Shown here: positions 1 through 6,999 of the stretch, piece after piece | How the letters are laid out: every line of letters starts with the position of its first letter | Numbering within the stretch: position 1 is the stretch's first letter | Assembly (NCBI GenBank): GCA_947313935.1 | Contig: CAMZNW010000121.1 | Location: forward strand, 1 to 41,839 | Direction: 5' to 3' | DNA: 41,839 nt | From: an uncultured Mollicutes bacterium | GTDB lineage: Bacteria; Bacillota_I; Bacilli_A; UBA3375 | The notes under the pieces: generated by a model | The model's input: only the letters and a program-made list of their open reading frames with translations | What the model was told of the DNA's origin: nothing | Databases searched by the model: none | Program-made: the position numbers and the translations under genes

Positions 1-851
1 GGTGTTGGATTATTTACTAATGTAATCGTATCCCCAACTTGAGTATCTTTAATATTTTTAATTGATGCACTAATCCATCCAACTTCTCCTGCTGATAATT
101 TTTTTCTTTTTTCCTCTTTTGGAGTATTTACACCTAACTCTAAAACTTCATAATCTTTACCAATTGCCATTAATCTAATTTTATCGCCTATTTTTACTTC
201 ACCTTCAAATATACGTACTGAAATCATTATTCCACGATAACTATCATAATATGAGTCAAATATTAACGCTTTTAATGGATTTGAATCTATCCCTTTTGGA
301 GCAGGTATATCTCTAATAATACGTTCTAAAATATCTTTGATTCCAATCCCTGTTTTTCCACTTGCTAATACAGCATCAGTTGCTTCTATTCCAATTACAT
401 TCTCAATTTCATCTTTTACACGCTCAGGATCTGATGATGGTAAATCAATTTTATTTATAATTGGAATTATCTCTAAATCATTGTCCATTGCTAAATAAAC
501 ATTCGCTAAAGTTTGAGCCTCGACTCCCTGAGTTGCATCTACAACTAATAATGCTCCTTCACATGCAGCTAATGAACGAGAAACTTCATAACTAAAATCT
601 ACATGTCCTGGTGTATCGATTAAATGTAACAAATATTCTTCTCCATCTAATCCTATATACTTAATTTGAACAGCATTTAATTTTATTGTAATTCCACGTT
701 CACGTTCTAATTCCATTGAATCTAATAATTGAGCTTTCATATCTCTTTTTTCAACAGTTTTTGTTTGTTCTAAAATACGATCTGCAATTGTTGATTTTCC
801 ATGATCAATATGTGCAATTATGGAAAAATTTCTTATATTTTCTTTTTTCAT
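1..851 (-). CDS. lepA: Elongation factor 4 (LepA), N-terminal part, truncated by window edge
   Basis: Translating the minus strand from the ATG at 851 gives an uninterrupted frame to the window edge, about 283 codons. It shows the translational GTPase motifs in order: G1 AHIDHGKST near residue 14, the switch region ERERGITIK near residue 50, G3 DTPGH, and G4 NKID. The start MKKENIRNFSIIAHIDHGKST is typical of LepA/EF4, the ribosome back-translocating GTPase, rather than EF-G or EF-Tu. The family is about 600 residues long, so roughly half the gene lies outside. Its start codon overlaps the coaX stop (ATGA), so the two are translationally coupled. Seen: motifs and overlap. Function follows from the family. 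Confidence 0.95.
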   Translation of the reverse strand, partial: MKKENIRNFSIIAHIDHGKSTIADRILEQTKTVEKRDMKAQLLDSMELERERGITIKLNAVQIKYIGLDGEEYLLHLIDTPGHVDFSYEVSRSLAACEGALLVVDATQGVEAQTLANVYLAMDNDLEIIPIINKIDLPSSDPERVKDEIENVIGIEATDAVLASGKTGIGIKDILERIIRDIPAPKGIDSNPLKALIFDSYYDSYRGIMISVRIFEGEVKIGDKIRLMAIGKDYEVLELGVNTPKEEKRKKLSAGEVGWISASIKNIKDTQVGDTITLVNNPT

Positions 852-1621
852 AAACTTTTTATCTCTTTCTCTAATAATTGCATTCCATCAATTATTAAAT
901 TTTTATCATATATATATTTATTCCCTAATTCTTTTTCTACTACTTCTAATGTTAATAATTCCACTATATAATTAAAAAATCCACCAGTTACAACTATTTT
1001 ATATTCTTTATTTATAAAATGTTCTTCACATTTGTTAACTAATTTAGCAATTGCACCAAGCATACCAAATATTATTCCATCATTTATTTGTGATTCTGTA
1101 TCTATACATATTCCATCAGTTTGAATATTTTTATAACTATAATTATTTAATTGACTTGCAGCTAGTATTAATGCTTTTTTTGATGTTTCTAAACCCGGGT
1201 AAATATAACCACTTATATATTTTCCATTTTTAATTATATCAATTGAAGTTGCGGTTCCAAGATCTATCACAATACAATTTTTTGAATATTTCATACTAGC
1301 ACTATCAACTATTATTCTATCAGCACCAATATTTTGATAATTTAAATGTTTATAATCCACTACTAAATTATAATATTTATGAGTGAAATTAATAATTGGT
1401 TTATTAAATGATTTAAGAAAATTTTTAACAATTACTTCTACATCTGGTACAACACTCGATAAAAAAAATGATTCAATTTCTTGATTTGTAATTAGTTCTT
1501 TTTTTATATTCATAATTAATTTATTACTACAAGTTGTTTTTACATTTATTTTAGTTTTATCTTTTTTATCTACTTTATAAATCGAGGTTGATGTATTTCC
1601 AATATCGATATATACTTTCAT
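848..1621 (-). CDS. coaX: Type III pantothenate kinase (CoaX)
   Basis: This 257-residue protein is of the usual length for type III pantothenate kinase, which phosphorylates pantothenate in the first step of coenzyme A synthesis. Visible motifs are the N-terminal phosphate-binding DIGNT (residues 6-10), GADR in the middle, the second nucleotide-binding motif VIDLGTATSID (near residue 117), GYIYPGL, and a C-terminal VTGG. This is the ASKHA fold and differs from type I/II PanK. The start has a good site, TTGGAG, a few bases before the ATG. It ends in TGA overlapping the lepA ATG by 4 bp. The start lies only about 20 nt after the rpsT terminator, so expression probably relies on read-through or an unseen promoter. 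Confidence 0.92.
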   Translation of the reverse strand: MKVYIDIGNTSTSIYKVDKKDKTKINVKTTCSNKLIMNIKKELITNQEIESFFLSSVVPDVEVIVKNFLKSFNKPIINFTHKYYNLVVDYKHLNYQNIGADRIIVDSASMKYSKNCIVIDLGTATSIDIIKNGKYISGYIYPGLETSKKALILAASQLNNYSYKNIQTDGICIDTESQINDGIIFGMLGAIAKLVNKCEEHFINKEYKIVVTGGFFNYIVELLTLEVVEKELGNKYIYDKNLIIDGMQLLEKEIKSL

Positions 1622-1640
1622 TTTTCTCCAATCACTCTTT

Positions 1641-1675
1641 AAAAAAAAACTCCCTATAAATTAAATTTATAGAGA
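1641..1675 (-). terminator. Rho-independent terminator after rpsT
   Basis: On the minus strand an 11-bp stem (1665-1675 with 1651-1661, one G-U pair, 3-nt loop) is followed at once by a run of nine T, the classic intrinsic terminator form. It starts about 8 nt after the rpsT stop and lies just upstream of the coaX ribosome binding site, so it may act as an attenuator for coaX-lepA. Confidence 0.88.
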
Positions 1676-1682
1676 ACAATAA

Positions 1683-1943
1683 TTACATTGCATTAACTTT
1701 TTTAGTTAAACGTGACTTACTACGAGCAGCTTTATTTTTATGAATTATTCCTTTATTTACAGAAGAATCTAATCTTTTAATTGTTTTATTTAATTCTTTT
1801 TGAGCAACATCTTTATCACCAGAAAGTATTGCAATTTCTAAATTTTTTACTGTTGTTTTTAAAGTACTACGTAATGTTTTATTTCTCATTCTTGCTTTTT
1901 CATTCGTTTTAATTCTTTTTTTTGCTGATTTTATATTAGCCAT
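1683..1943 (-). CDS. rpsT: 30S ribosomal protein S20
   Basis: The 86-residue, strongly basic, helix-rich product begins MANIKSAKKRIKTNEKAR, the hallmark start of bacterial S20, and ends in RSKSRLTKKVNAM. S20 binds 16S rRNA early in small-subunit assembly. AGGAG lies a few bases before the ATG. The gene appears monocistronic: it has its own extended -10 promoter about 40 nt upstream and a strong terminator directly after the stop. No autoregulatory structure is evident in the short leader. Confidence 0.96.
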   Translation of the reverse strand: MANIKSAKKRIKTNEKARMRNKTLRSTLKTTVKNLEIAILSGDKDVAQKELNKTIKRLDSSVNKGIIHKNKAARSKSRLTKKVNAM

Positions 1944-1981
1944 TATTTCTCCTATAATTTTTTTATTTTACACACTTAAAT

Positions 1982-1990
1982 ATTATAACA
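1982..1990 (-). promoter_or_regulatory. Extended -10 promoter of rpsT
   Basis: The minus strand reads TGTTATAAT (complement of 1982-1990), a perfect extended -10 hexamer about 40 nt before the rpsT start. There is no convincing -35 at 17 bp. The same nonamer precedes dnaN, gyrB and pnp. Confidence 0.7.
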
Positions 1991-2013
1991 TAGATAATTC
2001 AATTAATGTAAAT

Positions 2014-2232
2014 TTAAACAATTGTTATACTAATTTTCTTATTAAAAATAATTTTATCACCACAATAACATTTTTTTCTTTTGCGAAATTCAATTTCTCC
2101 ATTATATAATATATCTTCTTGTTCTATAAAATATCTAATTTCTCCCCCTGAATTTATTAAATCTAAAGTTTTCTATAACTTTGGTAAAGTGATATATTCT
2201 TCACCATTTAAATTATAAGTTAATTTTTCCAT
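2014..2232 (-). pseudogene. yaaA: S4-domain RNA-binding protein YaaA, interrupted by a TAG
   Basis: On the minus strand, the ATG at 2232-2230 overlaps the dnaN stop by one base (TAATG) and opens a 72-codon frame ending with TAA at 2014. Codon 20 (2175-2173) is TAG. Around it the translation reads YITLPKL, stop, KTLDLINSGGE, then further residues ending CYCGDKIIF. This matches the small S4-domain protein YaaA (ITLGQFLKLADVIQSGG and KLYVGD in Bacillus). Both the position directly after dnaN and the length fit. A single base change (TTG to TAG) would explain the stop. Either the gene has recently died or the base is a sequence error. The rest is conserved, so loss must be recent if real. Confidence 0.78.
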
Positions 2233-3359
2233 TATGACAACTTAATTGGAGAAATAACTTGAATATTATTTCGCTCTTTTGTGTCTGTAATTGAAAAAGC
2301 ACTAATTTCATCTACAAAATTCATTTCTAATTTAGTTTCTCCAATTGCATGAATTGCATCCATTAAAAAACGAGGGTCGTATGATATTTCAAAAGGAGTT
2401 CCATGAATTTCTTCAATTGTACATAATTCTTCAATTCCACCTATTTCTCTAAAAAATGATTGTAATAATAATACATCGTTTTTAACTTGTGTTGTTAAAT
2501 TAGAACTATCACGATCTGATAGTAAAATAATTTTTTCTAAAATACGTAATAATTCACTTGAATTAATTATAAAAGAATAAGTTTTTTTTTGAGGAATTAA
2601 ACGTTCTATTACAGGGTATTCTCCTTCTAATAAACGTGTTTTTATTTTTAAATTATTAGTTTTAATAGTTATTTGATTATTGGCAACAAATAATTCAAAC
2701 TCATTAAGTTCAGCAGCTTCTAATATTTTTGTTATATCAGATAATAAATAACGCGGTATTGTAAAATTTACTTGAACATTATTTGGATTAAAAGTTTTTT
2801 CTTTCGTTATTGTTGAAATAGCTAATCTACGAGCATCAGTAGCTCCAACTTTAATAGTTTGTTCAAAAATATCAAAATTTATTCCTGTCAATATTGGTTT
2901 AATTGCATTAATAGCAATTGCATGTTTAGTATGATTATAACAAGTTATTAATGTTTTTGTATCTAATATTAAATGTGATAATTCATTAGTATCAAATTTT
3001 AAAATTGGATAACTAGTATTATCATAAGATAGTAAATTTATTTTTGATTTTGTTGTTTTTAATAAAGTTGAATTTTGATTATCTGAAGATATTGTAATAT
3101 CTTCTTCATTAGTTTTTTTAACAATAGTAATAAATTGACTCCCTGGAATAATCACTGTTCCTTCTTGAATAATTTGGAAATTTTCTTCACAAATATATTC
3201 TATTGCTAAATCAGTTTTAGAAGCACTAAAAGTTACAACATTTTTTTCTGCTTTAATTTTAATTCCTTTTAAACTTTCAATAACAGTTTTTTTTGGTAAT
3301 GCTCTTTCTAAAATATTATTAATTTTTATTAATTCTTCTTTTTGAATTATTATTTCCAT
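2232..3359 (-). CDS. dnaN: DNA polymerase III beta sliding clamp
   Basis: The 375-residue product has the normal clamp length and features: start MEIIIQKEELIKINNILERALP, FTIPRYLLSDI in the middle, LLEGEYPVIERLIP, and the C-terminal segment ending PIKLS near the protein-binding pocket. The clamp encircles DNA and tethers polymerase III and repair proteins. AAAGGAG precedes the ATG by a few bases. The gene lies 104 nt downstream of dnaA on the same strand, with its own extended -10 promoter in that gap, and is followed with a 1-bp overlap by the yaaA relic. Gene order dnaA-dnaN-yaaA is the usual Bacillota origin order. Confidence 0.97.
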   Translation of the reverse strand: MEIIIQKEELIKINNILERALPKKTVIESLKGIKIKAEKNVVTFSASKTDLAIEYICEENFQIIQEGTVIIPGSQFITIVKKTNEEDITISSDNQNSTLLKTTKSKINLLSYDNTSYPILKFDTNELSHLILDTKTLITCYNHTKHAIAINAIKPILTGINFDIFEQTIKVGATDARRLAISTITKEKTFNPNNVQVNFTIPRYLLSDITKILEAAELNEFELFVANNQITIKTNNLKIKTRLLEGEYPVIERLIPQKKTYSFIINSSELLRILEKIILLSDRDSSNLTTQVKNDVLLLQSFFREIGGIEELCTIEEIHGTPFEISYDPRFLMDAIHAIGETKLEMNFVDEISAFSITDTKERNNIQVISPIKLS

Positions 3360-3414
3360 TTTGCTCCTTTTAATCTATATACTTATAATAATAAATATAA
3401 TAAGTCCGTGAATT

Positions 3415-3443
3415 GGTGAATAACTTCTTAAACCATTATAACA
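3415..3443 (-). promoter_or_regulatory. dnaN promoter, with a DnaA-box-like site
   Basis: On the minus strand the complement of 3435-3443 reads TGTTATAAT, an extended -10. About 12 nt downstream the complement of 3415-3423 reads TTATTCACC, which matches the DnaA box TTATCCACA at 7 of 9 bases. The promoter is well supported by its form. The DnaA box is weak and could be chance. Confidence 0.55.
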
Positions 3444-3463
3444 TTAGTTTTTATATTTCACAA

Positions 3464-4837
3464 TCATTGTTTTATTTTGGTCATAATTTGTTCCAAATCA
3501 TTATATTGCGTTTTTAATGTTTCTTTAATTTCATCAGCTCGTTTACATACTTTTGAAGCATTACTATGACCTTTCATTCCTAATTCTAAACCGATTTGTT
3601 CTAGACTTAAACCAAGTTGTTCTTTAAGAAAGATAATACATAAATTTCTTGCATTAACAACAATTGCAGTTCTTTTTTTAGATTTAATATCTTCAACTGA
3701 AATTTTAAAGTACGACGCTATATTTTTAATAACTTCATGTTTAGTTATAGTATTAAAATTACCACTTGTAGCTTTAACACGTGATAATGCCTGATCTACA
3801 GTATAAATATTACCCTCAAAATTATTAGTAATTAAATCTGCTTTAATTGCGTTAGTATATCCTTCTAATTCTCTAATATTTTTAGAATTATCAATAAATA
3901 TTTGAATTGCTTTTTCTTCAAATTCAATATTCATTTCTTGTGCATAATATTGAAATATTTGTGTTTTTGTATCAGTATCAGGATAACGCATCTCTAAAAC
4001 TAAACCTGACATGAATCTAGATAATAAACGTTCTTCAATTTTTAAATTTTTAGGATTAACATCACATGTAATAATGATTAATTTATTATCTTGACGTATT
4101 TTTTCAAAAATAGAAAAAAATTCACTTAGAGTACCTTCTTTTGTTTGAAGCATTTGAATGTCATCAATAATAAAAATATCTAAATTATTATATAAATCTT
4201 TAAATTCTTCTATAGCATTTGTTTTTAAACTATTCCTAAACAATTGGGTATAAGCAGTCGTAAAATCATTAGCATTATTAAATAAAATCGATAAGTTTTT
4301 ATTTAAATCATAAATTTCATTTCCAATTGCATTAACAATATGAGTTTTTCCAATCCCACTATGTCCATGAATAAATAAGGTATTAAATGTTAAAGGTTTT
4401 TCATTTTCAATTTCATCAATCAATAATGAACAAACATCAACGATTTTTTTATTATCATAAGAATAAAAATAATTTGAAAAATGTTTACTTCGATCAAGTT
4501 TTGTACTAGAATAATCCAATTTAGGAATAGGACTATCAATTGTAGGAAGTGTCATAGTATGAGAGTTATTTTGTGCAACATTCAAATTCAAATCATTTGT
4601 GAATACAATTTCTAAATCATTCGAAAAATGAAGATGAATTAAATCAGATAAATTTTTATACACTAATGAATCATGATCATTAAAAATATTTAAAACTAAA
4701 TTATCTACATATATATATATTGTATTATTAACAAGTTCTAAAATACAAGATTTTTCAAATAAAAAAGTTGTAGTAAGTTCTCCCATAATATTTTCAAAAT
4801 CTTCAATGATGTGTTCCCAAGAAAATAACAAACTCAT
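3464..4837 (-). CDS. dnaA: Chromosomal replication initiator DnaA
   Basis: The start is set at 4837 because GGAGTG sits just upstream of this ATG; an in-frame ATG 9 codons further up has no such site. The 457-residue protein shows domain I, a short linker, then the AAA+ core with Walker A GHSGIGKT, Walker B IFIIDD, and the arginine-finger region RLLSRFMSG. Domain IV has the basic SKKR and the helix SLEQIGLELG. The normally near-invariant recognition motif (R)DHTTV is here GHSNAS, so DNA-box recognition is probably altered. DnaA-ATP melts oriC and loads the helicase. The gene diverges from gyrB. Confidence 0.95.
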   Translation of the reverse strand: MSLLFSWEHIIEDFENIMGELTTTFLFEKSCILELVNNTIYIYVDNLVLNIFNDHDSLVYKNLSDLIHLHFSNDLEIVFTNDLNLNVAQNNSHTMTLPTIDSPIPKLDYSSTKLDRSKHFSNYFYSYDNKKIVDVCSLLIDEIENEKPLTFNTLFIHGHSGIGKTHIVNAIGNEIYDLNKNLSILFNNANDFTTAYTQLFRNSLKTNAIEEFKDLYNNLDIFIIDDIQMLQTKEGTLSEFFSIFEKIRQDNKLIIITCDVNPKNLKIEERLLSRFMSGLVLEMRYPDTDTKTQIFQYYAQEMNIEFEEKAIQIFIDNSKNIRELEGYTNAIKADLITNNFEGNIYTVDQALSRVKATSGNFNTITKHEVIKNIASYFKISVEDIKSKKRTAIVVNARNLCIIFLKEQLGLSLEQIGLELGMKGHSNASKVCKRADEIKETLKTQYNDLEQIMTKIKQ

Positions 4838-4854
4838 AATCACTCCATAATTAA

Positions 4855-4863
4855 AGTATAACA
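4855..4863 (-). promoter_or_regulatory. Extended -10 promoter of dnaA
   Basis: The complement of 4855-4863 reads TGTTATACT, an extended -10 with one change from the nonamer used by neighbouring genes. It lies 18 nt before the chosen dnaA start, giving a leader of about 10 nt. No clear -35 is seen. Confidence 0.6.
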
Positions 4864-5053
4864 TAAATAGTAGTATTTTACCGAAAATAAAGTAATAATT
4901 ATTTTGATTATTAAATATATTCGTAAAATTGATAGTTCATAAAAATATATTAATAAATTAAATGTAAATTAATATATATAAAAATCATGAAAATATTATA
5001 TATATTAATTTATATGATTTAGTAATTAAATTATACATTTATATCATATTTAA
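4864..5053. other. Candidate replication origin (dnaA-gyrB divergent spacer)
   Basis: This stretch is almost pure A+T, carries no gene, and lies between divergent dnaA and gyrB. All genes to the left run leftward and all to the right run rightward for over 30 kb (except the tRNA and debris near the end), as expected if replication starts here. It contains a 17-bp perfect inverted repeat, which could serve as or flank the DNA unwinding element. No copy of the canonical DnaA box TTATCCACA is visible. Origin status is inferred from context and composition. Confidence 0.6.
4965..5012. repeat. 17-bp perfect inverted repeat in the origin spacer
   Basis: The left arm 4965-4981 reads TAAATTAATATATATAA and the right arm 4996-5012 is its exact reverse complement, with a 14-nt centre. 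A second shorter pair, AAATCAT at 4982-4988 and ATGATTT at 5014-5020, begins in the spacer. The arms are A/T only, so part of the symmetry is expected from composition, but a 17-bp perfect arm is long. Confidence 0.75.
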
Positions 5054-5062
5054 TGTTATAAT
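5054..5062 (+). promoter_or_regulatory. Extended -10 promoter of gyrB
   Basis: TGTTATAAT at 5054-5062 is a perfect extended -10 located 18 nt before the gyrB ATG. The -35 region is unremarkable. The implied leader is only about a dozen nucleotides and contains the ribosome binding site AGAGGTG. Confidence 0.7.
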
Positions 5063-5080
5063 ATTTATAAAGAGGTGGAT

Positions 5081-6991
5081 ATGTCAACTGATAAAAAACA
5101 TGAAAATTATGGTGCTGAAAATATTGAAGTATTAGAGGGGTTAGAAGCCGTTAGAAAAAGACCAGGAATGTATATTGGAGCTACAAATAAAAAAGGATTG
5201 CATCATTTGGTTTGGGAAATAGTTGATAACTCAATTGATGAAGCTTTGGCTGGTTATGCTTCAAAAATAGATGTAATAATAAATAAAGATAATTCTATTA
5301 CTGTAAAAGATGATGGACGTGGAATACCGACGGGAATACATAAAAAAACTAAAGTTAGTGCACTTGAAACTATCATGACAGTATTACATGCAGGTGGTAA
5401 ATTTGGAGGCGGAGGATACAAAGTTTCTGGTGGATTACATGGTGTAGGAGCATCTGTAGTTAATGCTTTATCAGAGAAAATGACTGTAGAAGTACATCGT
5501 GATGGAGAAGTATTTGCACAAGAATATCATAAGGGAATTCCAGTAGCACCTGTTGCTTTAACAGGAACTACTACAAAAACAGGAACTAATATTACTTTTA
5601 AACCAGATAAAGAAATTTTTCTTGAAACATTAGAATATGATTATGAAATCTTAAAAACAAGATTAAAAGAATTAGCATACTTAAATAAAGGTATTAATAT
5701 ATTTTTGACAGACGATAGATTCGATAATATATCTGATGAATTTAAATTTTCAGGTGGAATAAAAGATTATGTGATTGAATTAAATAAAGGTAAAACAACA
5801 ATTACAAATGAAGTGTTTGTATGTGAGGATGAATCTAATAATATTGTAGTTGATATAGCATTTCAATATAATGATAGTTATCATTCAAATATATTATCCT
5901 ATGTTAATAATATAAAAACTATGGAAGGTGGAACACATGAAGAAGGTTTTAAAACTACTTTAACAAGAACTATAAATTCATATGCCAAAAAGAATAATAT
6001 GTTAAAGGAAGAATCTTTATTAGGAGAAGATGCTCGTGAAGGTATTTTAGCAATTATTTCAATTAAACATCCTGAACCACAATTTGAGGGACAAACAAAA
6101 ACAAAATTAGGAAATTCAGATGCTCGTCAAGCAGTAATAGTGGTTTTAGGAAAGATGCTTGAACGTTATTTATTAGAAAATCCTAAAGAAGCACGCGCTA
6201 TAGTGGAAAAAGGATTATTAGCATCAAGAGCTCGTCAAGCAGCAAAAAAAGCAAGAGAAGCAACTAGAAAAAAAACAGTATTTGAATCGACTTCATTACC
6301 AGGGAAATTATCTGATTGTGCATCAAAAGATCCTGAAGTATGTGAAATTTATATTGTCGAAGGGGAATCAGCCGGAGGAAGTGCAAAACAAGGTCGAGAT
6401 CGTCATCATCAAGCTATTTTACCACTTAGAGGTAAAATATTAAATGTAGAAAGAGCAAGTCAAGATAAGATAGTAGCAAATGCAGAAATTGCAGCAATGG
6501 CATCTGCTTTTGGAGTAGGTTTAGGAAGTGATTTTAATTATAGTAAATTACGTTATAATAAGATAATAATTATGACAGATGCAGATGTTGATGGTGCTCA
6601 TATTCGAACACTTTTATTAACATTTTTATATAGATTTATGAAACCATTAATTGAAAATGGAAATATATATATAGCACAACCACCATTATTTAAATTAAGT
6701 TTTGGAAAAAAAATAGAATATGTATATACAGAAGAACAAAAAAAAGATATGATATTAACTTTTCCAAATCCAGAAAAAGTTAATACACAACGTTATAAAG
6801 GTTTAGGAGAAATGAATCCAGAACAATTATGGGAAACGACAATGGATCCTGAGGTTCGTTCATTAATCAAAATTAATTTAGAAGATGCGATATTAGCAGA
6901 TCAAATTTTTGAAACATTAATGGGAGATGATACTATGCCAAGAAAACAATTTATCCAAAAAAATGCAATGTATGCAAATGTAGATATTTAA
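5081..6991 (+). CDS. gyrB: DNA gyrase subunit B
   Basis: The ATG at 5081 follows AAGAGGTGG at good spacing; an in-frame GTG at 5075 lies inside that site and is rejected. The 636-residue protein has the GHKL ATPase domain (EIVDNSIDEA near residue 44, DDGRGIP, and a glycine-rich lid GGGGYKVSGGLHGVG), the transducer, and the TOPRIM domain (EGESAGGSAKQGRDR and DADVDGAHIRTLLL). It ends with the GyrB tail QRYKGLGEMNPEQLWETT. It lacks the insert of proteobacterial GyrB, as is normal for Bacillota. It supplies the ATP-driven half of gyrase. gyrA follows after 8 nt. recF, usually upstream of gyrB, is absent here. Confidence 0.97.
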   Translation: MSTDKKHENYGAENIEVLEGLEAVRKRPGMYIGATNKKGLHHLVWEIVDNSIDEALAGYASKIDVIINKDNSITVKDDGRGIPTGIHKKTKVSALETIMTVLHAGGKFGGGGYKVSGGLHGVGASVVNALSEKMTVEVHRDGEVFAQEYHKGIPVAPVALTGTTTKTGTNITFKPDKEIFLETLEYDYEILKTRLKELAYLNKGINIFLTDDRFDNISDEFKFSGGIKDYVIELNKGKTTITNEVFVCEDESNNIVVDIAFQYNDSYHSNILSYVNNIKTMEGGTHEEGFKTTLTRTINSYAKKNNMLKEESLLGEDAREGILAIISIKHPEPQFEGQTKTKLGNSDARQAVIVVLGKMLERYLLENPKEARAIVEKGLLASRARQAAKKAREATRKKTVFESTSLPGKLSDCASKDPEVCEIYIVEGESAGGSAKQGRDRHHQAILPLRGKILNVERASQDKIVANAEIAAMASAFGVGLGSDFNYSKLRYNKIIIMTDADVDGAHIRTLLLTFLYRFMKPLIENGNIYIAQPPLFKLSFGKKIEYVYTEEQKKDMILTFPNPEKVNTQRYKGLGEMNPEQLWETTMDPEVRSLIKINLEDAILADQIFETLMGDDTMPRKQFIQKNAMYANVDI

Positions 6992-6999
6992 GGAGAAAA

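Noticed and set aside
3415..3423. DnaA box upstream of dnaN
   Set aside because: Only 7 of 9 bases match, and a single copy of this quality is expected by chance; noted in the dnaN promoter entry.
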